Both the position numbers and the translations under genes were made by a program. The notes beneath the pieces were generated by a model that was given only the letters and a program-made list of their open reading frames with translations, was not told where the DNA came from and made no database searches. Shown here piece after piece: positions 1 through 9,166 of a stretch of DNA of 64,000 nt. The DNA is from Enterobacter wuhouensis (lineage in GTDB: Bacteria > Pseudomonadota > Gammaproteobacteria > Enterobacterales > Enterobacteriaceae), in contig NZ_SJOO01000001.1 in NCBI RefSeq assembly GCF_004331265.1, positions 186,001 to 250,000 of the forward strand. The letters are read 5' to 3'. Each line of letters opens with the position of its first letter. Within the stretch, counting starts at the first letter, position 1.

Positions 1-482
1 TTGAAGCGCCTGCGGTAGTATTTGAAAGCCAGCATGACGTATTGCCGGCATTTGACGCGGGCCTGCTCGACAAAGATTGCGTGGTCGTCGTGCGCCATCA
101 GGGGCCAAAAGCCAACGGGATGCCAGAATTACATAAACTTATGCCGCCACTTGGTGTATTATTGGACCGCCGTTTCAAAATTGCGCTGGTGACCGATGGA
201 CGCCTGTCAGGCGCATCAGGTAAAGTGCCTTCTGCTATCCACGTGACCCCGGAAGCCTACGACGGCGGTTTGCTGGCGAAAGTGCGCGATGGCGATATTA
301 TCCGCGTTAATGGCCAGACGGGTGAGTTAAGCCTGCTGGTCGATGAAGCAGAGCTGGCGGCACGTAAGCCCCATATTCCTGACCTGAGCGCGTCGCGCGT
401 GGGTACCGGACGCGAAATGTTTGGTGCGCTGCGTGAGAAACTGTCCGGCGCGGAGCAGGGCGCAACCTGTATTACGTTTTAA
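1..482 (+). CDS. edd: Phosphogluconate dehydratase, 3' part (Entner-Doudoroff pathway)
   Basis: The reading frame is open from the left edge (first whole codon at 3) to the TAA at 480-482, so only the last ~160 codons of a ~600-residue protein are present. The residues ([29 protein letters not shown]) match the C-terminal part of the IlvD/Edd dehydratases, and the adjacent eda identifies it as Edd. Edd dehydrates 6-phosphogluconate to 2-keto-3-deoxy-6-phosphogluconate in the cytoplasm; it is an iron-sulfur enzyme, though its cluster-binding residues lie outside the window. It precedes eda by 39 bases in the same operon. Confidence 0.95.
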   Translation, partial: EAPAVVFESQHDVLPAFDAGLLDKDCVVVVRHQGPKANGMPELHKLMPPLGVLLDRRFKIALVTDGRLSGASGKVPSAIHVTPEAYDGGLLAKVRDGDIIRVNGQTGELSLLVDEAELAARKPHIPDLSASRVGTGREMFGALREKLSGAEQGATCITF

Positions 483-521
483 GACGACTTGATTTTAACG
501 ATCTGGCGAGAGAAAACTCTG

Positions 522-1163
522 ATGAAAAACTGGAAAACAAGTGCAGAAGCAATCCTGACCACTGGCCCTGTCGTGCCGGTTATCGTGGTCAATAAACTGG
601 AGCACGCTGTCCCGATGGCGAAAGCGCTGGTTGCGGGCGGCGTACGCGTTCTGGAAGTGACCCTGCGTACCGCATGCGCGATGGACGCGATCCGCGCTAT
701 CGCAAAAGAGGTGCCGGACGCGATTATCGGTGCGGGTACCGTTCTGAATGCACAGCAGCTGGCTGACGTAACCGAAGCGGGCGCCCAGTTCGCTATCAGT
801 CCTGGCCTGACCGAGCCGCTGCTGAAAGCGGCAACCGAAGGTTCTATTCCTCTGATCCCAGGTATCAGCACCGTGTCTGAACTGATGCTGGGCATGGACT
901 ACGGCCTGAAAGAGTTTAAATTCTTCCCTGCGGAAGCCAACGGCGGCACCAAGGCGCTGCAGGCGATTGCGGGTCCTTTCTCTCAGGTTCGCTTCTGCCC
1001 AACCGGCGGTATCTCTCCTGCCAACTACCGCGACTACCTGGCGCTGAAGAGCGTGCTGTGCATCGGCGGTTCCTGGCTGGTGCCGGCGGATGCGCTGGAA
1101 GCGGGCGACTGGGATCGCATCACCAAACTGGCTCGCGAAGCAGTTGAAGGTGCGAAGCAGTAA
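522..1163 (+). CDS. eda: KDPG/KHG aldolase
   Basis: This 213-residue protein has the usual length of Eda. The enzyme cleaves 2-keto-3-deoxy-6-phosphogluconate to pyruvate and glyceraldehyde 3-phosphate, the last step of the Entner-Doudoroff pathway, and also acts on 4-hydroxy-2-oxoglutarate. The Schiff-base lysine is Lys133 in EFKFFPAE; Glu45 and Thr73 (GAGTV) sit at the expected active-site positions. I chose the ATG at 522 because it gives the [13 protein letters not shown]-terminus and canonical residue numbering; the open frame extends further upstream. It lies 39 bases after edd and is followed at once by a strong terminator. KdgR, encoded at 22.9 kb, is a known regulator of eda in E. 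coli. Confidence 0.97.
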   Translation: MKNWKTSAEAILTTGPVVPVIVVNKLEHAVPMAKALVAGGVRVLEVTLRTACAMDAIRAIAKEVPDAIIGAGTVLNAQQLADVTEAGAQFAISPGLTEPLLKAATEGSIPLIPGISTVSELMLGMDYGLKEFKFFPAEANGGTKALQAIAGPFSQVRFCPTGGISPANYRDYLALKSVLCIGGSWLVPADALEAGDWDRITKLAREAVEGAKQ

Positions 1164-1178
1164 GCTCTTCGCAGCATG

Positions 1179-1207
1179 AAAAACGGGCCTTTTGGCCCGT
1201 TTTTTTT
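1179..1207. terminator. Bidirectional terminator between eda and purT
   Basis: The inverted repeat AACGGGCC-TTTT-GGCCCGTT is flanked by an A-run on the left and seven T on the right. It ends the edd-eda transcript and, read on the other strand, the purT transcript, whose stop codon overlaps its edge at 1206-1208. Confidence 0.9.
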
Positions 1208-2384
1208 ATCCTGCTACCTTAACGCTCGCAGCGGCCTCTTTCGCTCTTGCCACGGCGTCGTCAACATTATCCCCGGTGGCTAATGCCACGCCAAGACGAC
1301 GGGTTCCCGCGATCTCCGGCTTGCCGAACAAGCGGACCTGCAGGCCTGCGCCCACGGCACCTTCTACGTTATCAAACGTCACGTTCTGGCTGGTGAGCTG
1401 AGGCAGGATCGCTGCCGATGCTGACGGGCCGTACTGTCGAATGCCGCCAACGGGCAGGCCGAGGAAAGCGCGCACGTGCAGGGCGAACTCGGAGAGATCC
1501 TGCGAAATGAGCGTCACCATGCCGGTATCGTGCGGGCGAGGGGAGACTTCGCTGAAAATCACCTCGTCGCCGCAGACGAAGAGCTCCACGCCGAACAGGC
1601 CGTAGCCGCCCAGCGCCAGCACCGTCTTGCGGGCGATCTCCTGCGCGCGCGACAGCGCAAGGGCGCTCATCTGCTGCGGCTGCCAGGATTCACGGTAGTC
1701 GCCGTCTTCCTGACGGTGACCAATCGGATCGCAGAAGTGGACGCCGTCAACGGCGCTGACGGTCAGGAGGGTAATTTCAAAATCAAACTTCACCACGCCT
1801 TCAACGATAACCCGTCCGGCCCCGGCGCGACCGCCCTGCTGCGCGTAGTCCCAGGCGCGGTCCAGCGCGCTGCTGTCGCGGATATAGCTTTGCCCTTTAC
1901 CGGACGAACTCATCACCGGCTTTATGATGCACGGGTAGCCAATTTCCTCCACGGCGTGAAGAAACTCGGTTTTGTCACCGGCAAAACGGTAGCTGGAGGT
2001 GGGGAGCTGGAGATCTTCCGCCGCCAGGCGACGAATGCCCTCCCGGTTCATGGTCAGCTTCGCGGCTTTCGCGCACGGAACAACGCGCTGGCCTTCCTGC
2101 TCTAGAGCGATCAGCGTATCTGTGGCGATGGCTTCGATTTCAGGCACCACGAAATGAGGCTGCTCTTTCGCAATAAGCGCGCGCAGCGCCTCACCGTCAA
2201 GCATGTTAATCACGCAGGCGCGATGGGCAACGTGCATCGCAGGGGCGTCGGGGTAACGATCCACGGCAATCACTTCAACACCCAGGCGCTGGCACTCGAT
2301 GGCCACTTCTTTACCCAGTTCACCCGATCCCAACAGCATAACGCGCGTCGCGGCAGGACGCAGCGCAGTTCCTAAAAGAGTCAT
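1206..2384 (-). CDS. purT: Formate-dependent phosphoribosylglycinamide formyltransferase (GAR transformylase 2)
   Basis: At 392 residues this matches PurT in length. PurT uses formate and ATP to formylate GAR, the third step of purine synthesis, as a folate-independent alternative to PurN. It is an ATP-grasp protein: N-terminal Rossmann-like segment ([12 protein letters not shown]), ATP-grasp core with [10 protein letters not shown], and metal-site residues in FGVELFV and [15 protein letters not shown] chose the ATG at 2384; the open frame runs 35 codons further upstream but the [10 protein letters not shown] start is typical. A PurR box sits 35-50 bases upstream. It is transcribed convergently with eda. 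Confidence 0.97.
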   Translation of the reverse strand: MTLLGTALRPAATRVMLLGSGELGKEVAIECQRLGVEVIAVDRYPDAPAMHVAHRACVINMLDGEALRALIAKEQPHFVVPEIEAIATDTLIALEQEGQRVVPCAKAAKLTMNREGIRRLAAEDLQLPTSSYRFAGDKTEFLHAVEEIGYPCIIKPVMSSSGKGQSYIRDSSALDRAWDYAQQGGRAGAGRVIVEGVVKFDFEITLLTVSAVDGVHFCDPIGHRQEDGDYRESWQPQQMSALALSRAQEIARKTVLALGGYGLFGVELFVCGDEVIFSEVSPRPHDTGMVTLISQDLSEFALHVRAFLGLPVGGIRQYGPSASAAILPQLTSQNVTFDNVEGAVGAGLQVRLFGKPEIAGTRRLGVALATGDNVDDAVARAKEAAASVKVAG

Positions 2385-2418
2385 CATAATCCCCCTGAAA
2401 AAGTTGCGGGGAGTATAA

Positions 2419-2434
2419 ACGAAAACGTTTGCGC
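2419..2434 (-). promoter_or_regulatory. PurR operator upstream of purT
   Basis: Read on the minus strand this 16-mer is GCGCAAACGTTTTCGT, which differs only at the first base from the PurR consensus as I recall it (ACGCAAACGTTTTCGT). It lies 35 bases before the purT start, where a repressor of purine synthesis would be expected. Confidence 0.8.
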
Positions 2435-2554
2435 GTGTCTTGTCAGGGACATCAGCGGCGTGAGGAAATTTGCGCTTCTTTAGCGCCAACAGACATTTCC
2501 TGACGTCTGCTCGCTTAGTCTGTGAAGCATATGCACTGCTAAGTGAGGGAAATC

Positions 2555-3208
2555 ATGTCAGGCTGGTTAAATCAATTGCAATCCATGCTGGGTCAGAAAG
2601 CCGGGGCGTCTGGCGAGCAGGGGCTGAGCAAGCTGCTGGTGCCGGGCGCACTCGGCGGGCTGGCGGGCCTGCTGGTCGCCAACAAGTCATCGCGCAAGCT
2701 GCTGGCAAAATACGGCACCGGCGCGCTGCTAGCGGGCGGAGGGGCCATTGCCGGGACCGTGCTGTGGAATAAATACAAGGATAAGGTACGTACCGCGCAT
2801 CAGGACGAACCGCAGTACGGGCAGCACGTCTCGCCGTTGGATATCCGTACCGAAAGGCTCATTCTGGCGCTGGTGTTTGCCGCGAAAAGCGACGGGCATA
2901 TCGACGACAGAGAACGCTCTGCAATAGAGGAACAGCTGCGTGAAGCCGGTGTTGAAGAGCAGGGCAGAACGCTGGTCGCGCAGGCCATTGAACAACCCCT
3001 TGACCCTCAGCGTCTGGCGCAAAGCGTCAAAAACGAGGAGGAGGCGCTTGAGCTTTACTTCCTGAGCTGCGCAGCCATCGATATCGACCACTTTATGGAG
3101 CGTAGCTACCTAAACGCGCTGGGCGATGCGCTGAAAATCCCTCAGGAGGTTCGGGAGGGCATCGAAAAGGATATTCAGCAGCAAAAACAGACGTTGCAGG
3201 GCGTGTAA
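2555..3208 (+). CDS. yebE: YebE family inner-membrane protein (DUF533)
   Basis: This 217-residue protein begins [14 protein letters not shown], as in the YebE/DUF533 family. A glycine- and alanine-rich hydrophobic stretch (about residues 32-70) is its probable membrane segment. The C-terminal half is an acidic, helical, TerB-like module ([25 protein letters not shown]). Its function is unknown; E. coli yebE is reported to respond to envelope stress through CpxR, but I could not find a convincing CpxR box here. The start at 2555 was preferred over the GTG at 2543 because TGAGGGA lies at a suitable distance. In E. coli yebF and yebG separate it from purT; both are absent here. Confidence 0.88.
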   Translation: MSGWLNQLQSMLGQKAGASGEQGLSKLLVPGALGGLAGLLVANKSSRKLLAKYGTGALLAGGGAIAGTVLWNKYKDKVRTAHQDEPQYGQHVSPLDIRTERLILALVFAAKSDGHIDDRERSAIEEQLREAGVEEQGRTLVAQAIEQPLDPQRLAQSVKNEEEALELYFLSCAAIDIDHFMERSYLNALGDALKIPQEVREGIEKDIQQQKQTLQGV

Positions 3209-3291
3209 TTAACCCATGAGGCCACGTTTCGCTTGCATCATGCGTGGGTTTTGCCACCCTTATAGGGTGTAAAACTCATAAGTAAGATGAC

Positions 3292-5367
3292 ATGCCACCG
3301 AAAGCCCGACGTACTCCATATGCGATCGTTACGCATGGCGATACGCGTATAGACAACTATTACTGGCTACGGGACGATTCGCGTTCCGAGCCAGCCGTCC
3401 TCGACTATCTGCACGAGGAGAATGATTATGGCCGCAGGGTCATGGCCAGCCAGCAGGCGCTGCAGGATAGGTTGCTGAAGGAGATGGTAGAGCGCGTTCC
3501 CCAGCGCGATGTCTCCGCGCCCTGGACCAAAAACGGTTACCGCTACCGCCATATCTATGAGCCAGGCAACGAATATCCCATCTACCAGCGTCAGTCGGTC
3601 CTGAGTGCCGAATGGGACGCGTGGGAAATTCTGCTTGATGCCAACCAGCGCGCCGCCCACAGCGAGTTTTATACGCTGGGTGGAATGTCAGTTTCTCCCG
3701 ACAACGCCATCATGGCCCTGGCAGAAGACTACCTCTCGCGCCGCCAGTACGGTCTGCGTTTCCGCAACCTTGAAACAGGGAACTGGTATCCGGAAATGCT
3801 GGATAATGTTTCACCGGATTTCGTCTGGGGGAATGATTCCGAAACGGTTTACTACGTTAAAAAGCATGCTTCAACGCTGCTGCCGTATCAGGTATGGCGG
3901 CATACCGTGGGCACGGCCTCTACGGATGATGAACTGGTTTATGAGGAGAAGGATGAGACGTTTTATGTCAGCCTGCACAAAACCTCTTCGCGCCACTATG
4001 TGATTATCCACCTCGCCAGCGCCACCACCTCTGAGGTCATGCTGCTGGACGCGGAACTGCCGGATGCACAGCCGCTGTGCTTCCTGCCGCGTCGTAAAGA
4101 TCACGAATACAGTCTGGATCACTTCCAGCACAGCTTTTACCTGCGCTCGAACCGGGAAGGTAAAAATTTTGGCCTGTACAAAACCAAAGTGCGCGACGAG
4201 CGAAAATGGGAAGTGTTAATTCCCGCGCGGGAACAGGTCATGCTCGAAGGGTTTACCCTCTTTACCGACTGGCTGGTGGTGGAGGAGCGCCAGCGCGGGC
4301 TGACCAGCATTCGGCAAATCAACCGCAAAACGCGAGAAGTGGTCGGGATTGCCTTCGACGATCCGGCCTACGTCACGTGGATTGGGTTTAACCCTGAACC
4401 CGAATCGTCGCGCCTGCGCTATGGCTATTCGTCCATGACCACGCCGGATACCCTGTTTGAGCTGGACATGGACACCGGCGAGCGCCAGGTGATTAAACAG
4501 GCTGAGGTAAAAGGATTCGATTCCGATAATTACCGCAGCGAACACCTGTGGGTTATCGCCCGGGACGGCACGGAAGTGCCCGTGTCGCTGGTTTACCACA
4601 AAGCGTACTTCACCAAAGGTAAAAACCCGCTTCTGGTATATGGCTACGGCTCCTATGGGTCCAGCATGGATGCAGATTTCAGCGGCAGCAGACTGAGCCT
4701 GCTCGATCGCGGTTTCGTGTTCGCTATTGCCCATATACGCGGCGGCGGAGAGCTGGGGCAGCAGTGGTATGAGGATGGTAAATTCCTGAAAAAGAAAAAT
4801 ACCTTCAACGACTACCTCGACGTCTGCGACGCGCTCATTGATCAAGGCTATGGCGATCCGACACTCTGCTTCGGCATGGGCGGCAGCGCGGGCGGCATGC
4901 TGATGGGGACCGTCATCAATCTGCGCCCGGATCGCTTCAAGGGCATTGTCGCTCAGGTCCCGTTCGTGGATGTGGTAACGACCATGCTGGATGAGTCTAT
5001 TCCGCTGACCACCGGTGAATTTGAGGAGTGGGGTAATCCTCAGGATGAAACCTACTATCGCTACATGAAGGACTACAGTCCGTACGACAACGTTGAGGCA
5101 AAAGCCTACCCGCACATGCTGGTAACCACCGGCCTGCATGATTCACAGGTGCAATACTGGGAACCGGCGAAATGGGTGGCGAAACTGCGTGAACTGAAAA
5201 CCGACGATAATCTGCTGCTTCTCTGTACCGATATGGACTCGGGGCACGGCGGGAAGTCGGGGCGATTTAAATCCTATGAGGGCGTCGCCCTGGAGTATGC
5301 CTTTTTGATTGGCCTGGCGCAGGATACGCTGCCAGGCCGTGCGGAAAGTCAGGCTTCGCCGAGGTAG
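3292..5367 (+). CDS. ptrB: Oligopeptidase B (protease II)
   Basis: A 691-residue S9A-family serine peptidase that cleaves oligopeptides after Arg or Lys in the cytoplasm. The N-terminal beta-propeller (about 70-400, with [11 protein letters not shown] at the start) is followed by an alpha/beta-hydrolase domain. Nucleophile Ser532 lies in GGSAGGML; the expected Asp and His appear in [14 protein letters not shown] and [11 protein letters not shown]. It is about five residues longer than the E. coli enzyme at the C-terminus (SQASPR tail). Its last 19 bases overlap the 3' end of convergent exoX, and that overlap encodes the extension. Confidence 0.96.
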   Translation: MPPKARRTPYAIVTHGDTRIDNYYWLRDDSRSEPAVLDYLHEENDYGRRVMASQQALQDRLLKEMVERVPQRDVSAPWTKNGYRYRHIYEPGNEYPIYQRQSVLSAEWDAWEILLDANQRAAHSEFYTLGGMSVSPDNAIMALAEDYLSRRQYGLRFRNLETGNWYPEMLDNVSPDFVWGNDSETVYYVKKHASTLLPYQVWRHTVGTASTDDELVYEEKDETFYVSLHKTSSRHYVIIHLASATTSEVMLLDAELPDAQPLCFLPRRKDHEYSLDHFQHSFYLRSNREGKNFGLYKTKVRDERKWEVLIPAREQVMLEGFTLFTDWLVVEERQRGLTSIRQINRKTREVVGIAFDDPAYVTWIGFNPEPESSRLRYGYSSMTTPDTLFELDMDTGERQVIKQAEVKGFDSDNYRSEHLWVIARDGTEVPVSLVYHKAYFTKGKNPLLVYGYGSYGSSMDADFSGSRLSLLDRGFVFAIAHIRGGGELGQQWYEDGKFLKKKNTFNDYLDVCDALIDQGYGDPTLCFGMGGSAGGMLMGTVINLRPDRFKGIVAQVPFVDVVTTMLDESIPLTTGEFEEWGNPQDETYYRYMKDYSPYDNVEAKAYPHMLVTTGLHDSQVQYWEPAKWVAKLRELKTDDNLLLLCTDMDSGHGGKSGRFKSYEGVALEYAFLIGLAQDTLPGRAESQASPR

Positions 5368-6011
5368 TGTCTCAGCGTCAGGCGAAGCTCCGGGCTCATT
5401 CTGTCTAGGTTGTTATACAGCCAGCGCAGGTAGCCCGGATCTTTATCCGCGACCTCTGACACCGGCTTCCCGCGGTATTTGCCGAAGGTGAAGGTGGTCA
5501 GCAGCGCAGGGCGTCCCGTGATGGTCGCCATATCGTCTGGCGTCCAGCCGGACGTGTTCATGATGTCAATCAGCAGGGCGGCGGTGATGTAGCAGTCATA
5601 CAGCGCGCGGTGATGATGCAGCCCCTCCGGCGTCCGGACGCTGAGCTTGCGGGATTTATACAGCGCCATATTGCTGTATTTAATCCCCGGCCAGAGGCGG
5701 CGCGCGAGCTTCATCGTACAGATCCATTCCCCGGGCATTTCCGGCAGTACCCGTCGATCGAAGCTGGCGTTGTGCGCCACATACCACGGGCTGCCGAAGT
5801 AGTGAGGGATGATCTCCTCAATCCACGGCTTATCCGCCACCATCGATTCCGTAATGCGGTGGATCGCCATTGCCTGCGGGCTAATCGGGCGGTCGGGGCG
5901 TACCAGGTGGCTCATTGGGTTAACTATCTTCCCGTCAATAACGTCGACGGAGGCCACTTCCACAATCCCGCCCTGGAGATCGCAAGTTTCGGTATCGATG
6001 ACGCGCAGCAT
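5349..6011 (-). CDS. exoX: Exodeoxyribonuclease X (DnaQ-like 3'-5' exonuclease)
   Basis: At 220 residues, this is the full length of ExoX. It is a DEDDh exonuclease that acts on single-stranded DNA in mismatch repair and UV repair. The motifs are visible: Exo I as [10 protein letters not shown] (residues 6-8), Exo II around [10 protein letters not shown], and Exo III as [12 protein letters not shown] with the catalytic His and Asp. It is downstream of yobB with a 24-base gap, so the two are probably co-transcribed. Its 3' end overlaps ptrB tail to tail. Confidence 0.95.
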   Translation of the reverse strand: MLRVIDTETCDLQGGIVEVASVDVIDGKIVNPMSHLVRPDRPISPQAMAIHRITESMVADKPWIEEIIPHYFGSPWYVAHNASFDRRVLPEMPGEWICTMKLARRLWPGIKYSNMALYKSRKLSVRTPEGLHHHRALYDCYITAALLIDIMNTSGWTPDDMATITGRPALLTTFTFGKYRGKPVSEVADKDPGYLRWLYNNLDRMSPELRLTLRHYLGEA

Positions 6012-6035
6012 TGATCGCTCCTGACCATAAAACGC

Positions 6036-6686
6036 TTAGCCTAAAGGAATGATATCGCCTTGCCAACCCTGTCTGCTGAGAGAACCCGTCAATAACAGCT
6101 CGCCTTTATCCGCCCGGACAATCAGCTGGCCCTTTTCATCCCACAATGCGCTACCGCTGCGGGCGTTAGCCATTAACACCGCAATGGCGTATTTGTGGGC
6201 AAACCGCTGTAAGGTGCCAATTGACTGCCGCAGGTGATTCTCTCCTACCGCCTGAGAGCTGGTGAACAGGGTGGCCTGCGGATCGATGTTTGGCGATTCC
6301 GCATGCGGGTCGATAATGGTGAGCTGTTTGTCGCCGGGAATGAGGCTTGCACCGCTGCCCTGAGGATAGCGGCGGATGGTGTCGAGATGCGGCGTGAAGA
6401 GCGCGAGTCCTTTATGACGCTGGCCTTGCTGGAGGAGCGTCAGGCCGGCAATCACCGTAATGTTGCGCGATTGCGCAGCGTGAAGCAGAGGGGCAAGCTG
6501 CAGATCGTCTGGCGGTGCGGGCAAACCGGCTTCACCGGGGCCTGTTAACGAGAGTTCTGGAAAAACCAGCAAATTGCACGCCTGTCGCGCCGCTTCGTCA
6601 ATGAAGCGGAGATGGTGCGCTACGTGGTCATCTACGCTGAGGTGCTGCCCGCCATACTGGGCAGCGGCAATATTCCATCGTGACAT
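6036..6686 (-). CDS. yobB: YobB, carbon-nitrogen hydrolase (nitrilase) fold protein, probably missing catalytic residues
   Basis: This 216-residue protein has the nitrilase-superfamily start (WNIAAAQYGG) and the Glu-bearing motif LLVFPELSLTGPG. The other two members of the Glu-Lys-Cys triad are not seen: the place for YRK-x-HL reads RRYPQGSGASL, and the single Cys in the protein (in RQACNLLVF, just before the Glu motif) is in the wrong place for the nucleophile. A non-catalytic or altered role is therefore likely; that is inference. I used the ATG at 6686 (MSRWNI); six in-frame codons lie upstream. It sits just upstream of exoX. Confidence 0.85.
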   Translation of the reverse strand: MSRWNIAAAQYGGQHLSVDDHVAHHLRFIDEAARQACNLLVFPELSLTGPGEAGLPAPPDDLQLAPLLHAAQSRNITVIAGLTLLQQGQRHKGLALFTPHLDTIRRYPQGSGASLIPGDKQLTIIDPHAESPNIDPQATLFTSSQAVGENHLRQSIGTLQRFAHKYAIAVLMANARSGSALWDEKGQLIVRADKGELLLTGSLSRQGWQGDIIPLG

Positions 6687-6796
6687 CGTGACTTCCTTAT
6701 ACACTGAGTCGCTGAGATTTAAGAATACACCTAAGTTAATCAGGGTTTTCTTATCCTGCCATAATCCGTGTAAGGAAATGTAACGTGTCGTTAAGC

Positions 6797-7027
6797 TTAC
6801 TTAACTTTCGGCTCGTAAGGCAGCCGCGAGAGGTTCACCGAGGCGAGACGGTGCGCAATCAGCCGTTCGCGGAACCAGTCGCGCAGGTGCGCGGGTTGTT
6901 CACGCTCGACGACTTCAGCCACGATGGGCATGTTGTAACGCTCTTTGAATGCAACGCCAGCGGCAGCGAGATCGACATTCACTTTATCCATCTCGTCCTG
7001 AGGAAGGGCGGCCAGATTGATCTTCAT
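6797..7027 (-). CDS. holE: DNA polymerase III theta subunit
   Basis: This 76-residue protein is the standard length for HolE. Theta binds the epsilon (DnaQ) proofreading subunit in the polymerase III core and stabilises it. The sequence starts [24 protein letters not shown] and continues [20 protein letters not shown], typical of the family. The ATG at 7027 is preceded by a good GAGAAGG ribosome site. It is monocistronic and divergent from yobA. Confidence 0.95.
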   Translation of the reverse strand: MKINLAALPQDEMDKVNVDLAAAGVAFKERYNMPIVAEVVEREQPAHLRDWFRERLIAHRLASVNLSRLPYEPKVK

Positions 7028-7164
7028 TACCTTCTCCTTTTTATGCGGCGGCAACGTTACCGCGATTGCACGACGATGACAAGCGGAGGCAGGATGATCC
7101 TCGACTCGCTTATTATACAGAGTTATTCTTTGCCATACAGGCATAACAAAAAGGAATGATTGTG

Positions 7165-7536
7165 ATGGGTATCTCCTCGTCCCGCGCGGTTTGCGCGCTG
7201 GCTTTTCTTCTCTCATCGGCAATGACGCCCGCCGCGCTGGCGCATGCCCACCTTAAGCAGCAATCACCGGCCGCGGATTCTCACGTGGCTGCACCTCAGG
7301 CGCTGACGCTGAATTTCTCTGAAGGCGTCGAGCCTGCGTTTAGCGGCGTGGTGGTGACGGATGAAAAGCAGCGGGTGGTTAAAACGGGTGCCGTGACGCG
7401 GGATCAACACGATACGTCTCAGCTCACTATCCCCCTGGATCAAACGCTTTCAGCCGGTACTTATCAGGTTGACTGGCACGTGGTTTCGGTTGATGGCCAC
7501 AAAACCAAAGGCAGCTATCGCTTTAGCGTGAAATAA
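7165..7536 (+). CDS. yobA: CopC-like periplasmic copper-binding protein YobA
   Basis: About 123 residues, with a signal peptide ending ALAHA and a mature chain starting at or next to HAHL, so a histidine can serve as the N-terminal Cu(II) ligand as in CopC. The C-terminal [21 protein letters not shown] is the CopC signature with further His and Asp ligands. ATG 7165 lies 10 bases after AAGGA; GTG 7162 (7-base spacing) is an alternative, while ATG 7156 is too close. The yebZ start follows one base after its stop. The three-gene cluster is thought to move copper inwards. Confidence 0.92.
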   Translation: MGISSSRAVCALAFLLSSAMTPAALAHAHLKQQSPAADSHVAAPQALTLNFSEGVEPAFSGVVVTDEKQRVVKTGAVTRDQHDTSQLTIPLDQTLSAGTYQVDWHVVSVDGHKTKGSYRFSVK

Positions 7537-7537
7537 C

Positions 7538-8407
7538 ATGCTGGCATTACTTTATGTGGCGTTGCGCTTCATCCACTTTGGCGCGCTGATGCTGATGTTT
7601 GGCAATGCGCTCTACAGCGTCTGGTTTGCGCCTTCCTCTCTGCATCGCCTGATGTCGCGACGGTTTCAGACCCAGCAGAAAATCGCCGCCGCGATCGGCC
7701 TGGCCTCTGCGCTCCTGATGTTCGGGGTTCAGGGCGGGCTGATGGCTAACGGCTGGGCGGATGTGTTCAGCCCGGATATCTGGCGCGCCGTGCTGGGGAC
7801 GCAGTTCGGCGGCGTCTGGCTATGGCAAATCGTTCTGGCTGCCATCACGGTGGGGGCGGCATGGCTTGCCCCGCTAAAGGGGGCGCGCATGCTGTTGCTC
7901 GCTATGGGGCAGCTCGTGCTGCTCGCAGGGGTAGGGCATGCCGCAATGAACGAGGGGGCCACCGGCGCGCTTCAGCGCCTCAACCATGCCGTTCACCTGC
8001 TGTGCGCCGCGACCTGGCTGGGGGGCCTGCTGCCGCTGCTGTTCTGCATGCACCTGGCGAAAGGGCGCTGGCAGACGGCTGCCATCTACACCATGATGCG
8101 CTTTTCGCGCGTGGGGCATTACGCCGTCGCGGGCGTGGTGCTGACCGGCGTTATCAACGCGCTGTTTATCCTGGGGATCCACGTTCCCTGGCAGACGGGC
8201 TACGTCCAGTATCTGTTGTTCAAATGTGCGCTAGTGGCATTGATGGTGGTAATTGCGCTGGCGAATCGGTATTTTCTGGTGCCACGGTTTCGTCCGGGAG
8301 CCGGGCGGGCACAGCAGATTTTTATCAGAATGACACAGGCAGAAGTGGTGCTAGGCGTGCTGGTGCTGGCAACGGTCAGCCTGTTCGCGACCTGGGAACC
8401 GTTTTGA
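7538..8407 (+). CDS. yebZ: CopD-family inner-membrane protein YebZ
   Basis: A 289-residue protein with about eight hydrophobic segments (for example [59 protein letters not shown]). Conserved histidines lie in membrane segments ([25 protein letters not shown]), as in CopD proteins, which are proposed to carry copper across the inner membrane after delivery by CopC. It begins one base after the yobA stop, so the two are translated together. The C-terminal segment ends LFATWEPF. Confidence 0.93.
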   Translation: MLALLYVALRFIHFGALMLMFGNALYSVWFAPSSLHRLMSRRFQTQQKIAAAIGLASALLMFGVQGGLMANGWADVFSPDIWRAVLGTQFGGVWLWQIVLAAITVGAAWLAPLKGARMLLLAMGQLVLLAGVGHAAMNEGATGALQRLNHAVHLLCAATWLGGLLPLLFCMHLAKGRWQTAAIYTMMRFSRVGHYAVAGVVLTGVINALFILGIHVPWQTGYVQYLLFKCALVALMVVIALANRYFLVPRFRPGAGRAQQIFIRMTQAEVVLGVLVLATVSLFATWEPF

Positions 8408-8422
8408 CAAGGTTAAAATCAT

Positions 8423-8761
8423 ATGAAAAAGACAGTACTTTCTCTCTTATTACTGGCCTGCACGGGCAGCGCATTCGCTGCGCCACAGGTGATAACCGTC
8501 AGCCGTTTTGAAGTTGGCAAGGATAAATGGGCGTTCAATCGTGAAGAGGTGATGCTGACCTGCCGTCCGGGACATGCGCTGTATGCGATCAACCCCAGCA
8601 CGCTGGTGCAGTACCCGTTAAACGATACCGCCGAGCAGCAGGTGGCCAGCGGTAAAAGCAGCGGGCAGCCGATAAGCGTCATCCAGATTGACGACCCGGC
8701 AAATCCGGGACAGAAGATGAGCCTGGCTCCCTTCATCGAGCGCGCAGATAAGCTCTGCTAG
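8423..8761 (+). CDS. yebY: YebY, small exported protein of the copper cluster (DUF2511)
   Basis: A 112-residue protein with a clear signal peptide ([20 protein letters not shown], cleavage after AFA) and a mature domain containing two cysteines (MLTCRP and the C-terminal LC) that could form a disulfide. DUF2511 proteins have no established enzymatic role. It starts 15 bases after yebZ and is the last gene before a terminator, so it belongs to the yobA-yebZ-yebY operon; a role with CopC/CopD in copper handling is inferred from this. Confidence 0.9.
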   Translation: MKKTVLSLLLLACTGSAFAAPQVITVSRFEVGKDKWAFNREEVMLTCRPGHALYAINPSTLVQYPLNDTAEQQVASGKSSGQPISVIQIDDPANPGQKMSLAPFIERADKLC

Positions 8762-8776
8762 CGTTCTGGTTTCCAA

Positions 8777-8818
8777 TAAAAAACCGCAGATGCTGGCGAA
8801 AGCACTGCGGTTTTTTAC
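8777..8818. terminator. Bidirectional terminator after yebY
   Basis: The inverted repeat AAACCGCAG...CTGCGGTTTTTT has a bulge and a GGCGAA loop, with A-rich and T-rich flanks. It ends the copper operon; on the minus strand it would end the RNA antisense to SdsR (RyeA). Confidence 0.85.
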
Positions 8819-8887
8819 TTTTAATGATGCTCTGACGCTTTTTTTCAGGCCGCTTTAGCTGTGGACTGGAAAACCTGGCGTCGTCAT

Positions 8888-8894
8888 CTATTCT
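8888..8894 (+). promoter_or_regulatory. Sigma-S-type -10 element of sdsR
   Basis: CTATTCT ends six bases before the expected first base of SdsR. It closely resembles the sigma-S -10 consensus CTATACT; SdsR is known as a strongly sigma-S-dependent RNA. Confidence 0.65.
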
Positions 8895-8900
8895 TAAAAG

Positions 8901-9003
8901 GCAAGGCGATTTAGCCTGCATTAATGCCAACTTTTAGCGCACGGCTCTCTCCCAAGAGCCATTTCCCTGGACCGAATACAGGAATCGTATTCGGTCTCTT
9001 TTT
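8901..9003 (+). ncRNA. sdsR: SdsR (RyeB) small regulatory RNA
   Basis: About 103 bases from GCAAGGCG through a hairpin ending in a T-run; as far as I can recall it matches E. coli SdsR throughout. Features are the single-stranded seed region after the 5' GCAAGGCGATTTAGCC, an internal GGCTCT/AGAGCC stem, and the terminator stem ACCGAATAC/GTATTCGGT with the T-run at 8998-9003. In Salmonella and E. coli it is Hfq-dependent, made in stationary phase, and represses targets such as ompD, tolC and mutS. The location next to yebY is the same as in E. coli. Confidence 0.93.
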
Positions 9004-9166
9004 ATCTGTATGAAAGCTAACGAGTAATCCCTTCGCAGACTTTCTCACAGGGAGCACATCCTGTGCCTCTCCATCAAACATAACACAACACGGCGGGCGG
9101 AAGTCCAGCCCTTTTTGCCTGTTTTGTTAAATAATTGTGTATAGCTAACGAAAGTCGCTGCCCGGG

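Larger units (their letters stand above)
8779..9050 (-). ncRNA. ryeA: RyeA (SraC), antisense RNA spanning SdsR
   Basis: In E. coli a longer RNA is made from the strand opposite SdsR and fully overlaps it. Here the minus strand has the hairpin terminator at 8777-8818 as its natural 3' end and room for a promoter in 9004-9160. The 5' end given is approximate; I could not identify its promoter. The call rests on conserved position and on the intact terminator. Confidence 0.45.

Noticed and set aside
2500..2554. CpxR box before yebE
   Set aside because: No GTAAA-N5-GTAA arrangement is present in this gap.
4216..5139. 307-codon ORF on the minus strand
   Set aside because: Opposite the catalytic domain of ptrB, with no recognisable domain.
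7822..8511. 229-codon plus-strand ORF in another frame of yebZ
   Set aside because: Overlaps yebZ and the yebY start; composition is Arg/Ala/Gly-rich without any motif.
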